Source of the DNA: an uncultured Thermoproteales archaeon
GTDB lineage: Archaea; Thermoproteota; Thermoprotei; Thermoproteales; Thermoproteaceae
Length of the DNA stretch: 6,606 nt
Assembly (NCBI GenBank): GCA_946480885.1
Contig: CAMLLK010000055.1
Coordinates: forward strand, 1 to 6,606
Direction: 5' to 3'
Made by a program: the position numbers and the translations under genes. The notes below the pieces were generated by a model. The model did no database searches. It saw only the letters and a list, made by a program, of their open reading frames with translations, and was not told the origin of the DNA. This document shows positions 1 through 4,557 of the stretch, in pieces (positions within the stretch are counted from its first letter, which is position 1; every line of letters starts with the position of its first letter).

Positions 1-804
1 CTCCACCACTTCTCTGGCAGTTATGTATAACGGCTCAGAGACTCCTCTCGCCACGTTCTCCTCAGGCACGATGGGCACTTCTACTGTTTCAACTTCTGTA
101 AAATATGGACAGTGTGGATTATGTGGGTCGAAGAAGAGTTCTATCTCCATTTGTGTAAATTCTCTAAGCCTTATTAAACCGCCTCTTGGCGAAATTTCAT
201 TTCTACCCACACGCCCAATTTGAGCTACTCCAAATGGATGTTTTCTACCTACGTATTCAGCCAGTCGTGGAAATGCGACAAAAATTCCTTGAGCGGTCTC
301 AGGCCTCATATATCCAGCGTTTTCACTATAGGGACCAATAGTGGTTTTAAACAGTAAGTTAAACTTATCTACTCTGCCAAGACCTCCGCCACATGCGGGG
401 CATGTGATACTGTGTTCAGATATCAATCTGTCAAGATCCTCAGCGGACAAACCCTCTGTGTTTACCCGAAGCCCCCTCCTAGCCAACTCCTCTTCCACTA
501 GGTGATCCGCTCTGTACTTCCGCCCACATTTTGTACACGTGACTACAAAATCAGTAAAGTGGTCTATATGACCAGAGGCCTTGAAAACGGGCTCTGGCAT
601 AAGTACAGGCGTCTCTACTTCTACAATTGTCTCTTGGTATGGGAGTATGAAAATACGTCGCCATTTTTCCACAATATTGCGCCGCATTTGGACGGCCAGA
701 GGGCCGTAGTCGTAAAACCCCCCGACTCCGCCGTATATCTCAGAAGATGGCCACCACAATAGTCTTCTTTTGACAATATCCTCTAATAGCTCCGCTCTAC
801 CCAT
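1..804 (-). CDS. glyS: Glycyl-tRNA synthetase (archaeal/eukaryal type), N-terminal 268 codons, runs off left edge
   Basis: Class II synthetase that charges tRNA-Gly in the cytoplasm. The frame is open from ATG at 804 to the window edge without interruption. Visible motifs are GGVGGFYDYGP at residues 25-35 (motif 1 region), two cysteine pairs C90/C93 and C135/C138 that look like a zinc site, MRPETAQGIF at 166-175, and the motif 2 block RNEISPR...LREFTQMEIE at 201-222, where RxE binds ATP and the acceptor end. The rest of the catalytic domain and the anticodon-binding domain lie outside the window. The start is supported by a TATA box centred 21 nt upstream, implying a leaderless mRNA, and by the typical MGRAELLEDI opening. 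I see no disruption. The family call rests on motif recognition alone and is very secure; the symbol glyS follows archaeal convention. Confidence 0.95.
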   Translation of the reverse strand, partial: MGRAELLEDIVKRRLLWWPSSEIYGGVGGFYDYGPLAVQMRRNIVEKWRRIFILPYQETIVEVETPVLMPEPVFKASGHIDHFTDFVVTCTKCGRKYRADHLVEEELARRGLRVNTEGLSAEDLDRLISEHSITCPACGGGLGRVDKFNLLFKTTIGPYSENAGYMRPETAQGIFVAFPRLAEYVGRKHPFGVAQIGRVGRNEISPRGGLIRLREFTQMEIELFFDPHNPHCPYFTEVETVEVPIVPEENVARGVSEPLYITAREVVE

Positions 805-818
805 CGCCTCTTTCTAGG

Positions 819-830
819 TATATATTTTAA
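819..830. promoter_or_regulatory. Shared TATA element between divergent glyS and CDF pseudogene
   Basis: The 12-bp AT-only element reads TTAAAATATATA on the - strand and TATATATTTTAA on the + strand. Its centre lies 21 nt from the glyS ATG (804) and 23 nt from a GTG on the + strand (848), close to the archaeal TATA-to-start spacing for leaderless transcripts. A purine-rich GAAGAAAGAC, resembling a BRE, lies just upstream in the glyS direction. The + strand flank is a poorer BRE. Confidence 0.65.
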
Positions 831-847
831 GTCTTTCTTCATCTAGA

Positions 848-1677
848 GTGAAGCCATCTACAAGGCTGTGGCTCGCCTCTCTGTACCTACTATATCAATC
901 GCCTATACAATTGCCGAGATTTTAATGTACGAAAGCCTCTTAGTAATCAGCGACGCGATATACGGCCTTATGGACGCCGCCATTGCGTATATAGCGGGCT
1001 TCGGCCTATACTATGCATCTAGGAGGGGGCGTTCATTTCCGTGGGAAGTGTATAGATTAGAAAGCCTACTGGCGCTATTGACAGCTCTAGCTGTGTTGAG
1101 TACACACTTTTTAACTACGTCTTTGAGAAGAGACATATCGCCTACGCCGCCGTGGATTACGACACTTCTCGCCGCCGGCGGCGTGCTGACCTATTTTATG
1201 TACCTATGGCAGAGATATAATTACAGAGTTCTAAAGCTTGAAATTTTAAAAGCTGACACACGCTAAAGTAGATGGCGATACTTTCGACAGTGTCTGCGAT
1301 CTCTGTAATAGTCAGTAATTACTTCAACTTTTTGAAATTTTCGCCATATTTTTAATCTATGGATACGCCGCGATTGAATTCATTAAACTTTCAAAAGAGG
1401 CCCAACACGGAGTACTCGGTACAGAGATCCCGCTCTTAGAGGTCAAATAAAGAAAGCGTTAGGTGAGCTGGGGAGGCCTGTTGTTGTGAAAATTAGACGC
1501 GCCGGCAGTTTTTTAGTAGTTTATTCACTTGTAGCCGTTAATTCAGATATGACTGTGGGAAAGCTCCATATCTTGAGAAGTAAAGCAATTAAATCAATAA
1601 CTAGACTACATCCACTTATAGTACACGTAGATATAAAAGTGGTCCCTCTTAAGAAAAGACGTAGTGGCAAATTGTAA
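848..1677 (+). pseudogene. Cation diffusion facilitator (CDF) family transporter, multiply frameshifted
   Basis: The pieces read like one CDF metal-efflux protein of roughly 275 residues split over several frames. Piece 1 (868-1263) covers the first membrane segments, with SDAIYGLMDAA, PWEVYRLESLLAL and LKAD. Piece 2 (from 1259) gives HAKVDGDTFDSV, carrying the HxxxD site of TM5. Piece 3 (1296-1352) gives SAISVIVSNYF. Piece 4 (1343-1447) gives LIYGYAAIEFIKLSKE and ends at TAA 1448. Piece 5 (1450-1677) gives KKALGELG and the soluble C-terminal domain, ending LIVHVDIKVVPLKKR. Adding AC near 1256-1261, GT near 1290-1293, T in the run at 1349-1353 and A in the run at 1445-1447 joins all pieces; an extra G after 848-850 would supply a leaderless GTG start (V/M-EAIYKAV). 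The usual TM2 H/DxxxD reads YGLMD, so the family member was already divergent. The intact frames still look well conserved, suggesting recent decay or sequencing error. Confidence 0.75.
1632..1638 (+). promoter_or_regulatory. TATA box for speB
   Basis: TATAAAA lies 26-32 nt before the GTG at 1664, the spacing expected for a leaderless archaeal transcript. It sits inside the last codons of the CDF pseudogene, so speB need not depend on read-through from it. Confidence 0.6.
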
Positions 1678-2524
1678 TATTGAATACGAAAGACTTGTAT
1701 CTCTATTACTTCAAAACGTCATGATTAAGTCTGTATGTAGAGATAGAGATATTAAACTATTTGGCGCGCCGATGGAAGACACTTTGAGTTTTAGACCGGG
1801 GACGAGATTCGGACCTCAAAAAGTTAGAAGTATCCTCCCATATCTTGAATACACAACTATGTTTGGAAATATATCTACGCCAATGTGTGATCTAGGAGAT
1901 ATTGAATTATTAAAAGGCTACCCTGAGAAAAACTTAAAGATAATCGAAAATTTTGTAAAAAACGTAGGTGAGTTGTTTATAATGATTGGGGGCGAGCACA
2001 CAGCGACATTGGCAGCGCTTAGAGTCATTAAGCCAAACACCTATATACATATCGATGCGCATCTTGACCTAAGAGATGAGTGGCCTCCAGGTCAAAAGAT
2101 CTCACACGCTACATTTGTAAGAAGAGCCCATGAAGAATTAGACATGTACGTTGTGTACATAGGGCCTAGAGCGTATGACGACATAGAGATTACTTATGCT
2201 AAAGACGCTGGCTTTTATATAGTAGAGGGGAGCGACTTTAGTAGAGAAAATATCTCAGATGCGTTGTCAACTGTATCTGGCAGAGTTTACTTAAGCCTAG
2301 ACATAGATGTCTTAGATCCTGCCGAGGCCCCGGGCGTGGGTACTCCAGAAGCTGGGGGGCTGTCTTATAAAAAACTTGAAACACTAATAGCCGACGTAAT
2401 GGCTAATACAAAACCCGTAGCAGTAGACATAATGGAATACTCTCCGCCAAACGACGTGGCTGACATCACTGCTGTAAAAATTGTGAGATTGATGCTACAC
2501 ATGGCTTCTTTACTAAGGATTTAG
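1664..2524 (+). CDS. speB: Agmatinase / arginase-family ureohydrolase
   Basis: Manganese-dependent ureohydrolase of 286 residues. Agmatinase cleaves agmatine to putrescine and urea in polyamine synthesis, the usual route in crenarchaea. All metal-binding motifs are present: GGEHT at 109-113 (H112), DAHLDLRD at 131-138 (D131, H133, D135), and SLDIDVLDPAEAPG at 211-224 (D213, D215). SFRPGTRFGP at 42-51, SHATFVRR at 147-154 and MEYSPPND at 257-264 (E258) are also typical. I chose the GTG at 1664 because a TATA box lies 26-32 nt upstream and about 30 residues before the FGAP strand is normal for the family; an ATG at 1721 would leave only 11. The GTG overlaps the CDF remnant by 14 nt. Codons are A/T-rich. 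Guanidinobutyrase, arginase or formimidoylglutamase activity cannot be excluded by sequence; agmatinase is the best guess. Confidence 0.87.
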   Translation: MANCNIEYERLVSLLLQNVMIKSVCRDRDIKLFGAPMEDTLSFRPGTRFGPQKVRSILPYLEYTTMFGNISTPMCDLGDIELLKGYPEKNLKIIENFVKNVGELFIMIGGEHTATLAALRVIKPNTYIHIDAHLDLRDEWPPGQKISHATFVRRAHEELDMYVVYIGPRAYDDIEITYAKDAGFYIVEGSDFSRENISDALSTVSGRVYLSLDIDVLDPAEAPGVGTPEAGGLSYKKLETLIADVMANTKPVAVDIMEYSPPNDVADITAVKIVRLMLHMASLLRI

Positions 2525-2573
2525 TCAGTCTGTATGCCCCTCACCACTCTTCAGCCGCGAACTGCCCCATCAC

Positions 2574-2587
2574 TAAATATTAATATT
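2574..2587 (+). promoter_or_regulatory. AT-rich TATA-like element for nadM-rpoP
   Basis: A 14-nt A/T-only stretch, TAAATATTAATATT, is centred 29 nt before the nadM ATG. It is the best candidate promoter in the 85-nt gap after speB and implies a leaderless or nearly leaderless mRNA. A second AT-rich patch (AATATAAA, 2597-2604) is too close to the ATG to serve. Confidence 0.45.
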
Positions 2588-2609
2588 GTATTGTAGAATA
2601 TAAACGTTA

Positions 2610-3125
2610 ATGAGGGCGTTGTTTATAGGCAGATTTCAACCTCTACACTGGGGCCACGTCAAAGTAATAGAGTGGCTATTGACACAACACAAAGAGGTAG
2701 TAGTCGCCATAGGATCGGCAGACAAGGCAATGACGATAGACAACCCATTTAGCGTAGGCGAGAGGTTAGAAATGTTTAGAAGACACTTTGGAGAAAACTG
2801 CCGCCTAATTTACTGCGCTATACCAGACACCGGAGGCCAGTCAACAATATGGGCTGCGCACCTCCGTCACTGGTGCCCCCCCTACGACATAGTGTATTCC
2901 AACAACGCGTGGGTTGAGTTGTCCTTGGCCTTTTGGAAAATACCAGTGAAGGACCACCCAATATTTGGCGACTACTCTGCTACGCTTGTGAGGTTTTTAA
3001 TAGCTAAAGGCGATGAGCGCTGGCGTGAATTAATTCCTAAGAGTGTGGCAGATTATATAGAAGAAATTGGCGGAGTTGATAGAATTAAAAAACTAACAAA
3101 TTTAAATATTGAGAGGAGACAGTAG
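2610..3125 (+). CDS. nadM: Nicotinamide-nucleotide adenylyltransferase (archaeal NadM)
   Basis: Transfers AMP from ATP to nicotinamide mononucleotide to make NAD+ in the cytoplasm. The 171-residue length fits archaeal NMNATs. The nucleotidyltransferase signature GRFQPLHWGH occupies residues 7-16, with the HxGH-type histidines at 13 and 16. AIGSADKAMTIDNPFSVGER at about 33-52 is the conserved NPF/GER segment. YSATLVR at about 122-128 stands in the position of the ISxTxxR motif, a slightly unusual version of it. The ATG start is unambiguous because the protein begins directly with the first strand of the Rossmann fold (MRALFIGRF). The next gene, rpoP, begins 3 nt after the stop, so the two are almost certainly co-transcribed from the element at 2574-2587. 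Confidence 0.93.
   Translation: MRALFIGRFQPLHWGHVKVIEWLLTQHKEVVVAIGSADKAMTIDNPFSVGERLEMFRRHFGENCRLIYCAIPDTGGQSTIWAAHLRHWCPPYDIVYSNNAWVELSLAFWKIPVKDHPIFGDYSATLVRFLIAKGDERWRELIPKSVADYIEEIGGVDRIKKLTNLNIERRQ
3111..3118 (+). promoter_or_regulatory. Shine-Dalgarno-like site for rpoP
   Basis: GAGAGGAG lies in the last codons of nadM and ends 10 nt before the rpoP ATG at 3129. It includes GAGG, complementary to the CCUC end of archaeal 16S rRNA. This is what would be expected for an internal operon gene, in contrast with the leaderless first genes nearby. Confidence 0.5.
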
Positions 3126-3128
3126 GCC

Positions 3129-3287
3129 ATGGCAGAAGAGAGAAAAATATATATCTGTATGAAATGTGGCAGAACGTTTTCAAAATCTGAAATGGAGATA
3201 CTGCCAGGTATACGCTGTCCCTACTGTAATTTTAAAATTATTATGAAAGTACGTAGCCAGATGGTAAAGAGAATACCAGCGGTGTAG
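3129..3287 (+). CDS. rpoP: DNA-directed RNA polymerase subunit P (Rpb12-like)
   Basis: A 52-codon gene found by reading on from nadM. The product is the small zinc-binding subunit of the archaeal RNA polymerase, homologous to eukaryal Rpb12. The ribbon is visible as Y-I-C10-M-K-C13-G at the N-terminus and R-C30-P-Y-C33 in the middle, giving a CxxC-CxxC site, followed by a basic tail (KVRSQMVKR). Family members are normally about 45-55 residues. It starts 3 nt after the nadM stop and has an SD-like site upstream. The stop at 3285-3287 lies only 5 nt before the TATA box of the tRNA-Val gene. No other frame here is plausible. Confidence is high because the spacing of the cysteines and the surrounding residues match the family closely. 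Confidence 0.92.
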   Translation: MAEERKIYICMKCGRTFSKSEMEILPGIRCPYCNFKIIMKVRSQMVKRIPAV

Positions 3288-3292
3288 AAAGC

Positions 3293-3302
3293 TTTATAAA
3301 TA
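3293..3302 (+). promoter_or_regulatory. TATA box of tRNA-Val
   Basis: TTTATAAATA begins 28 nt before G1 of the tRNA and is preceded by a purine-rich GAAAGC resembling a BRE. The identical decamer at 3464-3473 precedes tRNA-Pro, so the tRNAs have separate but matching promoters. Confidence 0.7.
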
Positions 3303-3348
3303 CGTAGAAAAAAGCACAAAGGGCCCGTAGTCTAGCGGTAGGATGCCC

Positions 3349-3381
3349 TAGGGCACCCCCTACGGTGGGGGCCCTGCATAG
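3349..3381 (+). other. tRNA-Val intron 1, position 29/30 (33 nt)
   Basis: Strict BHB: exon ATGC (3343-3346) pairs perfectly with intron GCAT (3376-3379). The 3-nt bulges are CC^T and AG^G. Inside, AGGGC pairs with GCCCT next to the bulge. Cutting at the two bulges joins C29 to G30 and rebuilds the CCCGC stem strand. Confidence 0.88.
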
Positions 3382-3389
3382 GCCTTACA

Positions 3390-3414
3390 AGGCACACCCG
3401 CCACAGCCTAAGCT
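3390..3414 (+). other. tRNA-Val intron 2, position 37/38 (25 nt)
   Basis: Strict BHB at the canonical site: exon CTTA (3384-3387) pairs with intron TAAG (3409-3412). Bulges are CA^A and CT^C, and the inner helix is GGC/GCC with a 12-nt loop. Splicing joins A37 to C38. Confidence 0.88.
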
Positions 3415-3419
3415 CGCGG

Positions 3420-3452
<33 letters not shown>

Positions 3453-3463
3453 CTATACTAAAA

Positions 3464-3473
3464 TTTATAAATA
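3464..3473 (+). promoter_or_regulatory. TATA box of tRNA-Pro
   Basis: TTTATAAATA starts 28 nt before the first G of the tRNA, the same spacing as for tRNA-Val. It is embedded in an AT-rich 40-nt spacer between the two genes. Confidence 0.7.
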
Positions 3474-3516
3474 CGCGTAGTAAATCAACAAGGGCCGTAG
3501 TCTAGCTTGGTAGGAT

Positions 3517-3535
3517 TGGGCACTTGCCCACTAAG
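3517..3535 (+). other. tRNA-Pro intron 1, position 25/26 (19 nt)
   Basis: The 19-nt TGGGCACTTGCCCACTAAG lies between T25 (3516) and G26 (3536). The inner helix is GGGC/GCCC. The central helix pairs exon TAG with intron CTA, but its fourth pair is a G/A mismatch, so this is a relaxed BHB. Bulges are AT^T and AG^G. Boundaries are set by the need for a G26 and an intact D stem; a shift by one base is possible. Confidence 0.75.
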
Positions 3536-3547
3536 GCGTGGCTTGGG

Positions 3548-3568
3548 ACCGTCAACAGGCGGTAAGTA
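3548..3568 (+). other. tRNA-Pro intron 2, position 37/38 (21 nt)
   Basis: Canonical BHB: exon CTTG (3542-3545) pairs with TAAG (3563-3566), including one G-T pair. Bulges are GG^A and TA^C, and the inner helix is CCG/CGG. Splicing joins G37 to C38. Confidence 0.85.
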
Positions 3569-3641
3569 CCCACGTGATCCCGGGTTCAAATCCCGGCGGC
3601 CCCATTGCCAACGTCTATTTCGCCTTGGCGACTAGGAGGTC

Positions 3642-3647
3642 TTTTTT
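3642..3647 (+). terminator. T-run, possible terminator after tRNA-Pro
   Basis: Six T residues lie 38 nt downstream of tRNA-Pro. Archaeal transcription commonly stops at T-runs without a required hairpin. No other long T-run occurs earlier on the + strand after the tRNA. Confidence 0.4.
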
Positions 3648-3698
3648 CACACAGTGTCAGCCGCCCAATCAACCGTTACAAAGTCGCAAACTAGAGAA

Positions 3699-3711
3699 AA
3701 CGCCAGGCGTT
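3699..3711. repeat. Short perfect inverted repeat
   Basis: AACGCC-A-GGCGTT is a 13-nt near-palindrome in the 184-nt spacer between tRNA-Pro and tRNA-Lys. No gene is seen in that spacer. It could be a protein-binding site or chance. Confidence 0.35.
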
Positions 3712-3791
3712 GGGGCTTCCGGCGTGTCACCACTGCGTTCTACATCTTTTTAAACAGGATGGTTAGTACATCTAAAATTATAACAACGTGG

Positions 3792-3866
3792 CGGGCCCGG
3801 TGGGATTCGAACCCACGACCTACGGGTTAAAAGCCCGCCGCTCTAACCGGGCTGAGCTACGGGCCC
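3792..3866 (-). tRNA. tRNA-Lys (TTT anticodon), no intron
   Basis: A complete 75-nt tRNA on the - strand: acceptor GGGCCCG/CGGGCCC, D stem GCTC/GAGC, anticodon stem GCGGG/CCCGT, loop CTTTTAA with anticodon TTT, variable loop AGGTC, T arm GTGGG-TTCGAAT-CCCAC, discriminator G at 3792. The next three bases read CCA (3791-3789), so the 3' end is apparently genome-encoded, unlike the other two tRNAs here. No intron is needed to fold it. It is transcribed convergently to tRNA-Val and tRNA-Pro. All stems pair fully apart from one G-T pair (27/43). Confidence 0.96.
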
Positions 3867-3887
3867 CTCTCGGTATAATGTCAGGTG

Positions 3888-3895
3888 TTTTTATC
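3888..3895 (-). promoter_or_regulatory. TATA box of tRNA-Lys
   Basis: On the - strand GATAAAAA begins 29 nt before G1 of tRNA-Lys and is preceded by a purine-rich GGAGAAAAAA tract that would serve as a BRE. The spacing is the same as for the two + strand tRNAs. Confidence 0.6.
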
Positions 3896-3931
3896 TTTTT
3901 TCTCCAGCCTCGAACACTTGACAAATCTCAA

Positions 3932-3956
3932 GAGTCTCTTGTGTTTCACAAGACTC
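3932..3956. repeat. Imperfect hairpin upstream of tRNA-Lys
   Basis: GAGTC-TC-TTGTG, loop TTT, then CACAAGACTC: ten base pairs with a 2-nt bulge. An alternative, mutually exclusive palindrome CAAGAG-T-CTCTTG spans 3929-3941. Neither lies in a clear gene, and no T-run follows on either strand. Confidence 0.4.
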
Positions 3957-4035
3957 AACCCGTTGTGTATAGGCACCTCGCTTCTCCGAATTCCCACATC
4001 TCTTACAACGGCAAGTCTATTGCCTCTCTCCACAC

Positions 4036-4344
4036 ATGGGAGGGTACGCATGCCACGTGGACATAACGCCGTCTGCGCCAAATAGCGATATTACACACTG
4101 GGTGACGGCGTTAGGCCTCCTATCCCCTTTTGACTTTGGCCCCTCCCCCAAGCGCACACGCTACTCTGGCCTCTTTATGACACGGCTCAATTACACACCA
4201 GTTGGCGCGTTCCTCATGTCTTCGCCTCCGCCCGGCGCAACTAGCGCCCTGGGGTGTATTCGTCAGCAACTATACGAGCCTTACGACGACCCTAAGGCCA
4301 AGCGAGGCGTTGGTAATATGGCCGTACAGCTACATATCGTGTAA
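4036..4344 (+). CDS. Hypothetical ORF of 102 residues, possibly a gene fragment
   Basis: I do not recognise this protein. The same frame is open upstream back to 3973, giving about 123 uninterrupted sense codons, which is longer than expected by chance, and the opposite strand is full of stops. Codons look coding-like, with many G/C third positions. The product is rich in P, T, S and aromatic residues (for example HWVTALGLLSPFDFGP near residues 21-36) and has no signal peptide or metal motif that I can see. After the TAA the frame stays open for 31 more codons (4345-4437), including IGLFLAPILQGG, so it may be a gene cut by a nonsense mutation. No convincing TATA box or SD precedes the ATG. 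It could equally be non-coding. Confidence 0.3.
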   Translation: MGGYACHVDITPSAPNSDITHWVTALGLLSPFDFGPSPKRTRYSGLFMTRLNYTPVGAFLMSSPPPGATSALGCIRQQLYEPYDDPKAKRGVGNMAVQLHIV

Positions 4345-4557
4345 TACCATGTTCCCGCCGTCACCAGCAAGCCCTTGATTGGTCTCTTCCTTGCGCCTAT
4401 CTTACAAGGTGGGCGATGGTATACGGCGAGGTGGTTCTGATAAGATAGTGAAATTATCAACTCTCGGCGGTATTTATGGAGTCCATAGGCGGGCGGAGTG
4501 TGGCCGCCAGATATCTGCGTGGACAGCGTCGGGATATAACAGCCGCCGGCGCGTTGT

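Larger units (their letters stand above)
3491..3604 (+). tRNA. tRNA-Pro (TGG anticodon) with two introns
   Basis: After removing introns at 25/26 and 37/38 the exons give D stem GTCT/GGAT, G26, anticodon stem CGTGG/CCACG, loop CTTGGGC with anticodon TGG at 3544-3546, variable loop TGATC, T arm CCGGG-TTCAAAT-CCCGG, 3' acceptor strand CGGCCCC and discriminator A at 3604. The T loop fixes the 3' strand register, so the 5' strand must be seven bases ending at G7: AGGGCCG from 3491. This leaves A1 opposite C72, whereas GGGGCCG would pair completely. One G may be missing from the run at 3492-3494. No CCA is encoded. The D stem and T arm are identical to those of the neighbouring tRNA-Val; the D loop differs slightly. 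Confidence 0.9.
3867..4557. other. Long stretch without a recognised gene
   Basis: Between tRNA-Lys and the end of the transporter gene there are 691 nt in which I recognise no protein family or RNA. It holds the tRNA-Lys promoter, the hairpin at 3932-3956 and one orphan + strand open frame (4036-4344). All three - strand frames across about 4040-4345 are broken by stops. The segment 4345-4557 contains only short frames that mirror or abut the transporter C-terminus. Confidence 0.5.

Noticed and set aside
502..762. 86-codon + strand frame
   Set aside because: It is antisense to the well-conserved glyS coding sequence.
3395..3405. CCCGC at 3397-3401 as the anticodon stem of the first tRNA
   Set aside because: It would leave a 14-nt loop without a sensible anticodon. 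Using C27-C29 plus G30-C31 across an intron gives a perfect tRNA-Val with BHB motifs.
3788..4066. 92-codon + strand frame across tRNA-Lys
   Set aside because: Its first third is the antisense of the tRNA gene and the rest shows no family features.
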